DNA from: Brachionus manjavacas
Taxonomy: Eukaryota > Rotifera > Eurotatoria > Ploima > Brachionidae
Reading direction: 5' to 3'
Length of the DNA: 64,000 nucleotides
Assembly (NCBI GenBank): GCA_019054805.1
Contig: JAHQIY010000004.1
Coordinates: 7,014,501-7,078,500, forward strand
Shown: piece by piece, positions 1 through 11,376 of the stretch
Position numbering within the stretch: position 1 is the first letter of the stretch
How the letters are laid out: each line of letters opens with the position of its first letter
Notes under the pieces: generated by a model
The model's database searches: none
What the model was told of the DNA's origin: nothing
Seen by the model: the letters and a program-made list of their open reading frames with translations, nothing else
Program-made: the position numbers and the translations under genes

Positions 1-3000
1 TTGAGTCTGATGTTGAGTTCGGTGGCGAACGATTTGGGTTGAAATTTTTGGCTGACTCAGGTGCAAGCGCGTCTTTCATTAGTCCGGATTCATTACCAAA
101 AAGTTTGTCAAAAAAAATTGATGTATTTTTGGAAACTGGAAAGCAAGAAAAATGGTTAAATTTGAGAAAATCAAACCTTACGATTAAATCAGCACTTAAT
201 TCAGAGACTGTTAAAACAGCTGTTGGTACAGTAAGACTGAGATTTAAGGATTAGGAAGGTGAACATGAATTTATTTTTTCAAAATTGTCAGAACGTGCTA
301 TTTTGGGGATTGATTTCCTTACAAAATTCAAAGCCAATTTCGATTTTACAAACCAAAAGATTACAATTTCGGATGGTGGAAATTGGCATCAAATAAACAC
401 AGTCCGAGAAATTGAAAGCAATGATATGGTACAATTAAATTTGAGTAACAAAATAATTGTTAAAGGCTATTCGGAAAATATGGTAAAGATTAAACTTGAT
501 TGTTATAAACCGAGAGACAAAGTTGTGTTTGAGACAAAAGCTCCGACTGTCAAATACATGGCTAAGGGTATAATTTGGGGAAATTGTCTAAATGAGGTCA
601 AAGATGATGGAACTATCTTGTTAAGTGTGATAAATACACTCAATAGAGAGGTTGTTATCGAAAAAGGTTCATCGATCGGTGATGTTTACATGGCAGACGA
701 AGCATTTTTGGGTTCCTTACAAGAAGTTCAAGAATCAGGTGAATCTGAGAGTCACGAGAGTCTTAAAATGAATTTTGATGATGTAAAAATGGGTGTAAAT
801 ATGTCAGTCGAACAACGTAATCAAATTTTCAAATTATTGGAGAAATTTAAGCAAGTTTTTGAGTGATTTGAATTTTGCTCGTCAAATACAACACTAACCG
901 AACATAAAATCAATACTGGCAACGTTGTTCCAATAAAACAGAGACCATACAGGCTTCCACAAAGTGCACAAAAAGAGGTTCAACGTCAAGTCGACGAAAT
1001 GTTGAAAAACAAAGTAATAGAAGAGAGTCAAAGCCCGTGGGCAAGTCCAATTATTTTGGTAAAAAAGGAGTGTCAGAAAGGCGAAATACAAAAATTGAGA
1101 TTTTGTATTGATTTTCGTAAATTGAATGAAGTAACAGTTAAGGATTCGTATCCATTACCCAGAATTGACGATACCATTGATGTATTGAGCCGTTCAAAGT
1201 ACTTTTCAACTCTAGATTTGCTAACGGGGTTTTGGCAAGTACCTATGGCAAAAGATGACAAAGAGAAGACTTGTGGTAAACCAAAAATTGTACCAATTTA
1301 CAAAAATGCCATTTGGATTAAACAATGCTCCATCAACATTCCAAAGACTTATGGATACATTGCTAAGGAATCTTACTTGGAAATACTGTTTAGTATATTT
1401 GGATGATGTGATGGTTTACTCAAGCGATTTTGAATCACACTCGACAGATTAGAGGTTATTTTGTCAAGATTTGAAGCTGCTAAGCTTATGCTTAAACCAT
1501 CCAAATGTAATTTTGGAATGGATGAAGTGAGTTATTTGGGTTACAAGATTTCGAGTAAAGGTTTACAACCCGACGAGGCTAAGACCGAATCGATCGCAAA
1601 TATGCCTACACCGAGTTCAAAAGAAGAAATAAAACGTTTGTTGGGCGTGATGTCTTATTATCGTCGATTTATTCCGAACTTTAATACGACTGCAGCATGC
1701 CTTTTTGAGTTTACCAAAGAAAAAGTAATTTTTCAGTGGACAAAAGAAACAGATGAATCTTTTATAAAGCTGAAACAGCAGCTTCTGCAGTCACCTATTT
1801 TAATGTACCCAGATTTTGATCTTGAATTTAGCATCTATACGGACGCTTCGAATTATGGTATCGGTGCTGTTTTGACACAGTTGGTTGATGGCATTATTCA
1901 CCCAATAGCGTATGCTAGTCAACAACTAAATAGTGCCGAAAAAAATTATTCAACAAGTGAGAAAGAGATGCTGGCTATCGTTTGGGCTTCCAAGCATTTT
2001 CAAAGTTATGTTTTCGGAAGACATGTTAATTTTTATACAGACCATAAGCCATTGAGTACCTTGAATAAAGCTAAAGAACCAACTGGCCGTTTGTACAAGC
2101 TCATGCTTAAATTGCAAGATTTTGATCACACAATATTGTATTGCCCAGGGAAATACAACAATTTGGCGGATTTACTGTCAAGATTGAATGAGAATTCATT
2201 AGCTCGAGTTAATTCTTTGGAAGTTAGAGTGAATGTGGATTGGGTTGCGGAATAAGATGGGGATAAAGAGTAAACTTTGATTAAAATGGCAGTGAAATCA
2301 AGAGACGAGAGTATCATTCAGGAAACGAAAAATCAAATATTTTGGGAGATAAATTTTACGAAGCTTTTGATTGAGAATGGTGTTTTAAAGTTGAAATTCG
2401 ATACCGGTGAGTCCTTAATTGTAGTTCCTAAAAGTATGTGGTTCAGAATATGCTCAATTTATCACGATTCTATTTCTTCGGGACATTTGTCATTCGAGAA
2501 AACATTTAGAAGTATATCAGCTCGTTTTATTTGGCCATTATTCAGCAGTTATATTTTCGATTATTGTATTTCATGTGATGTTTGCCAAAAGTTTAAACAT
2601 TCAACTCGTAAACAAAACAAGCACCCGTTAGTTTCAATTAAAGTCAATAAAGTATGGGATTTGATTTGTGTTGACGTTGTTGGTCCAGTTAAATTGACGC
2701 CTAGAAACAACCGATTCATAATTGTTGCAATTGATCATTACTCGAAATTTGTTGTGGGTAGAGCAGTGCCCAGTTATACTGGCTTAATTACAACAACAGT
2801 TTTGAGAGAGACACAAACCGATTTCGTTTTGCTTAAAAATTCACTTCAGAGAGTAGGTCAGGTAAAATCATTCGAACCGAAGTTCAATGGTCCATTTGTA
2901 GTCAAACGAGTTATGAACAAGTACAATTTCGAAATTCTAAATCCTCAAGACAATAAGACGCAAGTAGTTCATTACGACCGGCTTATTAAATACAAAATGA

Positions 3001-3830
3001 GAAAAATTGTGAAAAATGTGGTAAATTTTGATCAAGAGGCTTTTGATGACAATTGGCGCGAGAATAGAATGAGATTAGTTTTGCTTATTCAAAGAAATAA
3101 TGGCAACGTCGTAGTTGAACAAGATCCGATTGGAGATGAAATACCTATAGTTCATTCTTCAGAGACTAAATATCTAGAGCCACAATTCAGTGGGAATGAA
3201 GAAAGAGAACCAGCTGAATAAGAGACGACCAATGAAGAGTCACCGTTAGAAAGAACCATTTTCGAAGACTCAAATACAACAATTCTTCATTCACAACATG
3301 ATGTTGTTAATTCAAATTTCAATCGGTTGGATGAAGACGATGAAATTGACTCGCTAGGAAGTAATTTTGTTCAAGACCCGAACAAATTAGCTAAAGAGGT
3401 CGATAAAGACGGTACAATCTGGTACTTTTGTGGTATCTGTAGTAAAAAATGCAAGGAAGTTATGGGTTTGAATTCGCACATGACAAAGTCAAAGGCAAAG
3501 CATGTTGAAATGGCAAAGAAGCAAGCAGAGGTTAATCAAATGTATGGTTAACTGTCAAATGTTTTTTAAGATTCAGAAGATTTCAAAGTTTTTTTGTTTT
3601 CTTAAGCTTTATTTAATATGAAACTTTTTTTTATTTTTGTTGTTTTTAAGAAGGTAAGGGGAAATATATGAAATAAAACTGAGTTAGTTCTCAAAGAAAA
3701 AAAAAATAAAATAAAGGGCGAGGGATGTAAGCGATGGTATAAATATACCTCGCTTTTATGATTTTATATTATTATCAATAAAATATATGTTAACTAAACA
3801 GTCTTAATCTAGTTAGGACCCCACCTTACA
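1..3830 (+). mobile_element. Ty3/Gypsy LTR retrotransposon fossil, 5' end outside window
   Basis: Fossil of the Ty3/Gypsy family, entered part-way through. Parts in order: an aspartic-protease-like stretch near the start (LADSGAS motif, about 40-250), reverse transcriptase (about 900-1650), RNase H (YTDASNYGIGAVL, about 1830-2170), an integrase zinc-binding region (about 2450-2610) and part of the integrase core (from about 2650), then a further reading frame at 3327-3551 with a Cys/His finger-like motif. A purine-rich tract precedes a short 3' LTR. Gag and the 5' LTR lie before the window. The coding region is broken, with roughly half a dozen breaks, so it is older than the neighbouring Gypsy copy. 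It appears to have inserted into LINE sequence, which resumes right after the LTR. Confidence 0.88.
3726..3830 (+). repeat. Probable 3' LTR of the first Gypsy fossil
   Basis: The stretch begins TG just after a purine-rich tract (aagggcgaggga) and ends CA at about 3830. It holds a TATA-like ggtataaatatacc and an AATAAA signal near 3778, as expected for a compact LTR. The right end is uncertain, because another CA ending is possible near 3800. The partner LTR is outside the window, so the boundaries cannot be confirmed by pairing. Confidence 0.5.
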
Positions 3831-3832
3831 GA

Positions 3833-3960
3833 CCCCCATCTTACAGAGTTTAGAAAAAAAACCTGGTCTAATTTTATTGATAAAATCGGCAAAAATCCAA
3901 AATTTGGTAAACCATTCTGGATTAAGATAAACAGATTTAGAAAATCTAACGCAAATTAAT
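3833..3960 (+). mobile_element. LINE fragment (linker between endonuclease and RT)
   Basis: One frame reads as a LINE ORF2 linker. Motifs such as FIDKIGKNP and KPFWIKINRF resemble the equivalent stretch of the larger LINE at about 49.3 kb (FIEKMGKNP). It directly follows the LTR of the first Gypsy fossil and ends before the second Gypsy element, so the LTR elements seem to have landed in or beside an older LINE. No ends are visible. Confidence 0.6.
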
Positions 3961-4010
3961 AAACTTTTGTATAAAAATAGCAATAATATGTATGTAAGAT
4001 ACAATAAATA

Positions 4011-4160
4011 TGTAAAACGGCTGAAAGGACGCGGTATTCTATTTAAGATTTTATTCACCAAAAAATATAATAATCCAAAAAAAAAAGAAAACATATATAA
4101 CGTGGCTACTTATAATAAATAAGAGTAAACAAAATAGAAGTTTATTTTGCTGGCATAACA
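4011..4160 (-). repeat. 3' LTR of the second Gypsy element
   Basis: A 150-bp terminal repeat. In element orientation it starts TGTTATGCC and ends TTTTACA, the usual TG...CA form. It matches the repeat at 9220-9369 at every base compared, including a run of ten A residues. Confidence 0.92.
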
Positions 4161-7100
4161 TATGCCCCCCAACACAAAAGAATGGTCCCACATTCCAAAT
4201 ATATAAAAAAATGATGATGAAGTCCGAGAAATACATGTGTCCACAAGGGATCTGGTCCACGCACCATATCGATTCCAAATAAATGTTATGCACATGAAAT
4301 ATATATATTTTTTTTTTTTTTTTTTTTTTTCTTCTTTCTTTTCTTTCTTTTGAGTTCCTTATATAATATGGAATAAAAGTTAGTGGTAGTTTAATCTTTC
4401 GACCGGACGTCGATTTCGAACTGGGCGGTTGCTATTTTGATTTGGGCGAGTGTTTGTTGGACCCCGTGTTTGTATATCAGGATTTTCACTGTGGGTTTGA
4501 GACTCTGATGGGAAGACAGCCTGGAGCTTTTTTGGACATCCGCTTTTACGTCCTATTTTGGAGTTTTTTGCGGGAACTGATCCACCTTTTGGGCGTCCTC
4601 TCTTTTTAGTGGCTCGCCTACTTTTATTATGTTTTGGCTTAGGGCTTTTCCCAACATAGGGTACTTCCTCAGTAGTATTTTGCTTGTCATCTATACTCTC
4701 CTCCTGTTTTGAGGCTTCTGGAAAGGTCCCAAAATATTTTTTTAACCTATTATGGTGAACGGTTCTTGCTCGACCTTTAAGATTATTTGCCCATCGCACT
4801 TGATAGTTTAGCTTATTTATTTTTTTAACGATTACATATGGTCCTTCCCATTTGTTTGCTAATTTTCGTGATAGTCCTGGTTTTGTCGTGACTACATTTT
4901 TTAAGACTAGGTCACCCTCATCATAATTTTCTGGTTTGATGTTTTATCATAATACAACTCTGTTTTGACTAATTTTAAGTCTCTATTTAATTTTACATGA
5001 CCAAAAGCTTCGGCTAAATGCTCTTTTAGTTGAGTTAAATACATCTCTACCTTAGTCTTCTCGGGATTTGATTGGTTAACTAGAACGTCTTCATAGCCTG
5101 CTTGAGTGGTTTGTTCGTTATGATTTTCATTCATTACCAGGTCGATTGGAAGTTTTGGTTTACGACCGAACATCAGCTCATATGGAGTGAAGCCAGTTGT
5201 GCTATGAACTGAAACATTATAAGCAAACGTGAGCTTGCTCAGCAATTCGTCCCAGTTGTTCTGATTTTCGTCCACAAACCCTGAAAGCATCGTCTTAAGA
5301 ACTCGGTTGAACCGTTCAGTCAATCCGTTACACTGTGGGTGGTAAGCGCTGGTTTTTAGTTGGTAAATATCCAGTAATTCGTAAAGTTTTTTCATTACTT
5401 CAGCTTGGAAGTTGGTTCCTAAATCTGATAGAATGTTGGTTGAAAAGCCGAACAAGAAGACGAAAGACAAGTACTTCTCTAATATTGTGTCCGATGTTTG
5501 ATTTGGAATGGCGAACAAAACTACAAACTTTGAAAAATGACAGCATATGACTAAGATGTACTTGTTACCACTTGAGGAAATTGGAAGAGGTCCTACAATG
5601 TCCATTGTAATTAGTTGTAGTGGCTCATCCGTTAATATTGGATTAAGCTTAGCTTTTGGGAATTTAATTGGACCCTTAGTCTTCTGACATGTTTCGCAAT
5701 ATTTAATAAACTTTTCAATCTGCTTACCAAGCTTTGGCCTAAAGAACCGTCTGAACATTTTCTCTTTCGTTCTTTTTGTTCCAAGATGGCCACTTAAAAT
5801 GTTTGAATGGACAAGATCAATTGCAAAGTTTGTCTTATCTTGAGCTAAAACCAGTTTTGGTCGAATCTCATTTGGTTCAGCCTTAAAATAAAGCCGCTTG
5901 TCAATTACGTGTAATTTGTCATAAAATCTTGCGAACTGCTTTTGCCGGTCACTTAAATCTTGACGTCTTAAAGATGTGCCCGGTGTTTCACTCTCTTTTA
6001 GTCCAATTACCCATTGAATGTCTGGGTCATTAGTTTGATCTAATAGGTTCACACAAGAGGAGTCTTCTTGGGACCTGTTTTTTATGACATTTATTTGAAT
6101 GGGGTTTATAACATACGGGACCTGGTCTTCATCTTCGCTTGCTGGCGGCTCCTCTATCGACCATCTGGATAAAGCGTCAGCGTTTGCATGTTTACGACCG
6201 CTACGGTAAATGATTTTAAAATCATAATTTTTTAGTCTTATGAGCCAGCGTGCCAATCGCGCGTTTGGTTTACCGCAGTTGATTAACCATGATAGCGGCT
6301 GATGATCGGCGACTACCTCAAAAAAAATCCCATATAAATATTGGTGAAAATATTCGATTGCCAAGACGATAGCGAGAAGTTCCTTCTCAGTCGTACTATA
6401 ATTTTTTTGAGCCTTGTTCAAACCCCTACTAAAATATGCTATTGGCCTCATAACACCGTTATGCATTTGTGATAGGACTGCACCAACACCAGTGTTGCAG
6501 GCGTCGGTGTCGAGACGGAATGGTGTACCCAAGTCTGGTAGTGCTAAAAATGAGTCCGAGGTCAGCGTGGAACGTAAATTTTTAAATGCTTTTTCGCAGT
6601 CCTCGTTCCATCTGAGAGTACCATCTTTCTCACATCCTTCTTTTGAGGTAAGAAAATAGAGTGGAGCGGCAATATGAGAGAAAAATTCGATGAATTTGCG
6701 ATAGTATTGGGCTAGACCTAAAAAGATTGGAGTTGGTTTAAATTAGATGGACGTTCGTATCGATGGAGTGCTTCCACTTTCGACGGGTCAGGTTTAATGC
6801 GTCCATATGAGATAACATGGCCAAGGAAAGTGACCTCTCTTTTTACCAACTCGCATTTTTTTAACTTTACTTTTAGGTTATTAGCCTGCAATTTTTTAAC
6901 AACCTTTGTCGCATGCCTGAGGTGCTCTTGAAGTGTCGAGGAGTGGATTAGAATGTCATCTAGGAATGCTGATACGGAACCATCTTCGATGTGCTCTTTT
7001 AACACGGAGTTCATCATCCTTTGGAAGGTAGCAGGAGAGTTTGTGAGCCCCATCGGCATGACATTGTACTCGTATAAACCCCATTCGCATGAAAAAGCAG

Positions 7101-7599
7101 TGTATTTTTATGATTCTTCATTTAATGGAATTTGATAAAATCCTTGGTACAAGTCTAGCTTTGAATACCAGCGTGAGTTTGCTAAGAGAGCAAACATGTC
7201 TTCGGGATTTGGTAGTGGATGTGCGTCCTTAACAGTCAAGCCGTTGAGTTTGGAGTAATCTACCGTGAATCTAATTGATCCATCCGGTTTAGCTACTAAG
7301 AGGACTGGTGAACTCCAAGGGCTCTCGCTCTTCCGTATAAGCCCAGCATCCAACATTTCTTCCAGCATCTTCTTAAATTCTATTCTTTTACTGTATGGAA
7401 CTCTCCTTACTTTCTCGCGGAACGGTGTGCAATTCGGATTAATTAATTTTATCGTGTGCTTAACTGGACTGAGGGTGTTTTGTCTTAGTTCAAGTAAGCA
7501 TGATGCAGAAACTTCTTTGAGTTTTGATTTAAAAAGATCGATGGTATTGGTAACGTCTTGCAGCTCATCTTTAATTGTGTTGACTGTAAACTTATTGTG

Positions 7600-9151
7600 T
7601 TGACTGTAATCCACTTTTGAGACCCTCTATTCTGAGCTGTGAAAAAGGCCTGCCAATGTTGTTCGGTGTCGAGATGTTATGACTTTTGGCTAACAAGATC
7701 TCTGATACATTGTTGATTTTATTCCTGATTATTTTGGACATTCTTTTAAGGGTGCTAGAATACGGTAAGAGATCGCGACCTAAGAGACAATCGACCATTA
7801 GATTCTTTACGACTAACAATTGTGCCAATACTTCGTCGTTTCCAAATTGTATTTTCACCTTTGCTAATCCGAGAATGTTATTCATTGGACCCCCAGCTGA
7901 AAGGATTTCTCGCTCTACAGGTGTTAATTTTGGCTCTGGATTTAATCTTGTGTATACCTCATCACTCAGTGTTGAGATATCAGCACCCGTATCTAGCTCA
8001 AAGACAACTATCTTATCGTTTATTTTGCAGACTCCACGAATTGGATCGGATCTCGTTGACTGTGTCTGTTCTGTTTTATTGCGGAACACTTGCAGAATTC
8101 TTGGACTAGGATGCTCATGTATTGTTGTTTTACTGACACGTCCTGAACTCTCTTTTTCACTTGAATAGAATCTAGGCCTGTTTCCTATAAGTAAATTAGT
8201 TGTATAGGGTTGAATGTTTTCCAAAGTTTGTTGTTCTAGTGTGTTAATCCGAGGAGTGTATTTGAGTGTCTCTGTCTTTCTAAGCTTACTTTCCCAATCA
8301 CTTGCCAACTCCATTATGTCATTAAGAGATGAGTTATATCCATTACATAACTTCTCTTTGATTCGCTTGTCTTTGATGCCACGTATAAATCGATCCATTA
8401 TTAAGTCATCCATCGATATTGAATCGTTTTCAAAAGACTCGCGTGCTAGTCTTTTTAAATTTCCCATAAATTGAAAAAGATTTTCATTTTCTTGTTGGAA
8501 TCGGCTAACAAAGGTCATGATTGGGTCATGGGTTGATTCGTGACGAACAAACAGTCTTACCAGTGTTTTTCGGATATCTTGGTAACTTGCAGTTGGGTTT
8601 TCCCGTAAAAGGAAATTTTCCAACTCTTCAGATACGTCTGGAGACAGATATTCTAAGACCAGATTGCGTTTATTTGCTTCGGAGAACTTTTGAGTACGTC
8701 GTTCGAACACACTTAACCATCCTCGAATGTCGTCTCTACGATTGTAGATTGGTGGAGATACGTTTTTGTATTTGTTTGTATTTGATGGTATAATCATCCC
8801 AACTATTCCTCTAAAAACCCAATTTAGGATGTATAAACACGCATTGAAGGTCCATTTTGCAGGCCTGGATGAAAAAATAATTATGGATACCTTCCATGCC
8901 GTTGAAACAATACCTAGCCAAAACATCATTTCATATAAAAATGAGGGCCAAGTTTTATATGACAATTTGTCATAATATTTTAGAAAGAAACTCACAACAC
9001 TATCAGGGATAGTTTGGCTTTTTAATTCCGGTTGCTCGGGCTGATCAAAAAGGATCTTTTCCTCCTCCATTACTTCATCGGCCCACTGATAAATTTTCCG
9101 ACTAACTATATAAACGAGAGCGAGGTACATAGTACGCATTGCCTCCAGCAT
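7600..9151 (-). other. Gag-like and protease region of the second Gypsy element
   Basis: One long reading frame covers a gag-like protein and a retropepsin. The N-terminal part has two hydrophobic stretches (around MMFWLGIVSTAWKVSIIIF and LYILNWVFRGIVGMII). A helical capsid-like domain follows, with the retrotransposon-gag pattern of a charged region around FRQDI-type and FVSRFQQENENLFQF sequences. I see no CCHC zinc knuckle before the protease motif. Its role would be particle assembly and polyprotein processing. It is part of a fossil element, not a host gene. Confidence 0.75.
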
Positions 9152-9219
9152 TGTGGTCGTTTTAGTTAGTTGCCACTTATGGAAAATTGAGCGAGCTTTT
9201 CTTTCTTATCGGGCGCCAA

Positions 9220-9369
9220 TGTAAAACGGCTGAAAGGACGCGGTATTCTATTTAAGATTTTATTCACCAAAAAATATAATAATCCAAAAAAAAAAGAAAA
9301 CATATATAACGTGGCTACTTATAATAAATAAGAGTAAACAAAATAGAAGTTTATTTTGCTGGCATAACA
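9220..9369 (-). repeat. 5' LTR of the second Gypsy element
   Basis: Pairs with 4011-4160 over 150 bp with no difference seen. The primer-binding-like TTGGCGCCCGATAAG follows directly in element orientation, which fixes this copy as the 5' LTR. Confidence 0.92.
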
Positions 9370-9394
9370 ATATGTATGTAAGATACAATAAATA
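9370..9394. repeat. 25-bp direct repeat flanking the second Gypsy element
   Basis: The 25 bases after the right LTR are repeated immediately left of the left LTR, at 3986-4010 (it begins atatgtatgtaagatac and ends caataaata). Ty3/Gypsy integrases normally duplicate only 4-6 bp, so this is either an unusual target duplication or a pre-existing tandem repeat. Confidence 0.75.
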
Positions 9395-9895
9395 TGCTGT
9401 AAGATACATTTTATAAACTTCCTTTCAAAACCTCCTTTGAATCAAAAAAATAAATTAAATATCAATAAAATTGACCACAGATTAAGCAATCTCTTGAAAA
9501 ATCACCTTCGTAATGCTCTGGATTATTCAGTACCATAGCCTATGGTAATTGGCTTGTTTCGGAGTACCAAAGAGGCTTCGATTCTAGATTTATTACGAAT
9601 CCTGCTCCTCTATGTAGTAAAAATATGTAAAAATTTTCTGACTCTTCAGATCATATCCATGTTTTTTTGTTGTCTTTTTTTTTCGTGATTCTCATATTAT
9701 TTTATTCATTTATTTTCCCAACTCTTTTTATTTGTTAACTAAATAATTCTTTACATATTATTTTTGTCTACCATCTTCTCATTAATAAATGAACAATAAT
9801 TACTTCAAATTTAAAATGTTTTAAAACTGTTTTATCTGAAGGAGTCTATGCTCGAAAAGAAAAACAAATAAATAATAATAATAATAAAAATAATA
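9395..9895 (+). mobile_element. LINE 3'-end remnant with AAT-type tail
   Basis: The stretch ends with tctgaaggagtctatgctcg, then A-rich sequence and aaataaataataat repeats. This matches the 3' tail of the LINE at 47.8-51.0 kb (ctgaaggagctcttgctcgg, then aaataaataaa). Nothing upstream in the segment is clearly coding. The left limit is arbitrary. Confidence 0.5.
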
Positions 9896-10386
9896 AAAGC
9901 CCAAATAAATACATTAAAACATGATGAAATTATTTTCCTTTTCAAAAAAAAAATTTTTTTTGATAGATTTTGATTAGAAAAAATTTTTATTTTTTGATAT
10001 ATTACGATTTTTTTCATTATTAACTCTAAAAAATTTTCAAATTTTAATAAAAGCCTAAGTTTTTTTAAAAAAGCAATAAAGAATTTTTGTTTTTTTATTT
10101 AAAATATTTTAAAAAAAAATCAAAGTAATTTTTCAAATAAAAAACATTAAGAAAAACAAAAAATCTTCAAAAATCAAAAAAGACTTATTTATTTGAAAAA
10201 TAAAAAATATGAGGATTTAGATTTTTATTAAACGAGTCAAAATGGCACGTTTGTTGTTTCTAGAATCAAGTCATTCTGGAGAATTTAATTACTTTTTTCA
10301 CTTAAAAATGATTAAATCTAAAATTAATTTATAGAATTTTATTTTATTTAAAAAAAAATGAACTAAAAAAATTAAATTTTTGTTCT
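9896..10386. other. AT-rich spacer
   Basis: Mostly A/T homopolymer runs between a LINE tail and the receptor gene. I see no coding exon or repeat boundary. Confidence 0.6.
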
Positions 10387-11376
10387 TTAATTTGATGACT
10401 CTTGATGGCTCCGAAAAAATGAATAAAAAAAATGTTTAAATTTACTTTTGAATATATGATTAAACAAAAGATTAATGTACAATGAGCTTGAGAAATTAAT
10501 ATATGATAAAATGTTGGCGATTGTGTAAGCTATATTATAGTTTACATGAAGCGAATAATCGGTTTCCCCAAAATTTCTGATTATCTGTATCACACAAATG
10601 GGTAAATTTAGTACCAAGAACAAAATATTCGTTCCAATAATTGTTATTGCTAGTTGATACTCTTTTTTGCGCTTTTTCGGCTGGGCCAACGAAGCTTTCC
10701 GCCTGAACTTGTTCTTTGATCTGATTATTTTGTAGGAAATTAAGCCATTAGCTATAATCATAAATAAAAATGGCAGTAACGCAAACATAAACAAGTCTAT
10801 AAAATCACGTAGCTCATTTGTGTAGAAGGACTGGGAATCGAGCTCACAAATGTAGAATATTTCTTTGGTACGATTATTTGTGTTAACTTGTTCAATTGTA
10901 ATTTGAAGATAAATCAAACTTGGATAATTAACTAGGAAAATGAAAATAAACAAAATGAGTGATGAAGAATATCGAAATGTTTTTGTTTTTAAAAATATAA
11001 AGGATGGATAATTCACAATTGAAATCAAACGATCAATCGATGTGATTACCAATATCCAGGCCGAATATTCGGACAGAATGTAAACACTGGTGATAAAAAA
11101 TTTGCACCCTAAAGATGAAAAAGTCAAAATTCCAATTAAATTGGTGGCCATTAGGAAAAACTTTACGGATCCAATTACCAGTGCAAAAGTATCACTTATT
11201 GCCAAAACTGAATAATAGAAACGGATTGAAGTATTTTTGAATGGCTTTTGTTGGTAAATAAACACAGTTATCATATTTGAAATAGACCCAAAAGGTATCA
11301 AAACGAGTGGAAAAACTAGATTTAATATTCTATCAAAATTTTCCAAATGCTCGGGTGTTCTGGCTGCGTGATCCAT
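10387..11376 (-). CDS. Rhodopsin-class (class A) G-protein-coupled receptor, probably peptide-type
   Basis: A single-exon 329-residue seven-helix receptor of the plasma membrane. The first ATG in frame, MDHAARTPEH, is used as the start. Family features are visible: GSISN in TM1, LAISD in TM2, the TM3 cysteine (LGCKFF), SIDRLISI in place of DRY at the end of TM3, a basic third intracellular loop (KFRRKASLAQPKKRKK), LVLNLPICV in TM6 and NFSSSLYINLLFN in TM7. A cysteine in extracellular loop 2 (FYICELD) can pair with the TM3 cysteine. The length is normal for class A. The overall pattern recalls invertebrate FMRFamide-like or orphan peptide receptors, but the ligand cannot be read from sequence. 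No neighbouring gene suggests a partner. Confidence 0.85.
   Translation of the reverse strand: MDHAARTPEHLENFDRILNLVFPLVLIPFGSISNMITVFIYQQKPFKNTSIRFYYSVLAISDTFALVIGSVKFFLMATNLIGILTFSSLGCKFFITSVYILSEYSAWILVITSIDRLISIVNYPSFIFLKTKTFRYSSSLILFIFIFLVNYPSLIYLQITIEQVNTNNRTKEIFYICELDSQSFYTNELRDFIDLFMFALLPFLFMIIANGLISYKIIRSKNKFRRKASLAQPKKRKKEYQLAITIIGTNILFLVLNLPICVIQIIRNFGETDYSLHVNYNIAYTIANILSYINFSSSLYINLLFNHIFKSKFKHFFYSFFRSHQESSN

Larger units (their letters stand above)
4011..9369 (-). mobile_element. Ty3/Gypsy LTR retrotransposon with both LTRs
   Basis: A 5.36-kb Ty3/Gypsy element on the minus strand with a 150-bp LTR at each end. The LTRs look identical by eye, so the insertion is young. Just inside the 5' LTR, at 9219 downward, is a primer-binding-like TTGGCGCCCGATAAG. 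Just inside the 3' LTR is a G-rich polypurine tract (near 4164-4170). Parts in transcription order: a gag-like region (9151 to about 8200) continuing into a retropepsin-like protease (ELDTGADISTL), reverse transcriptase (about 7600-6720), RNase H (DTDACNTGVGAVLSQ), integrase with its HHCC and catalytic-core regions (about 5900-5200), and a basic tail with an AT-hook-like KKRGRPKGG (4380-4799). The pol region is broken, with about four breaks. A long homopyrimidine run lies at 4302-4352. Confidence 0.93.

Noticed and set aside
4302-4352. Long pyrimidine run considered as the polypurine tract of the Gypsy element
   Set aside because: It is about 140 bp away from the LTR. The G-rich tract directly beside the LTR near 4164 is the better candidate.
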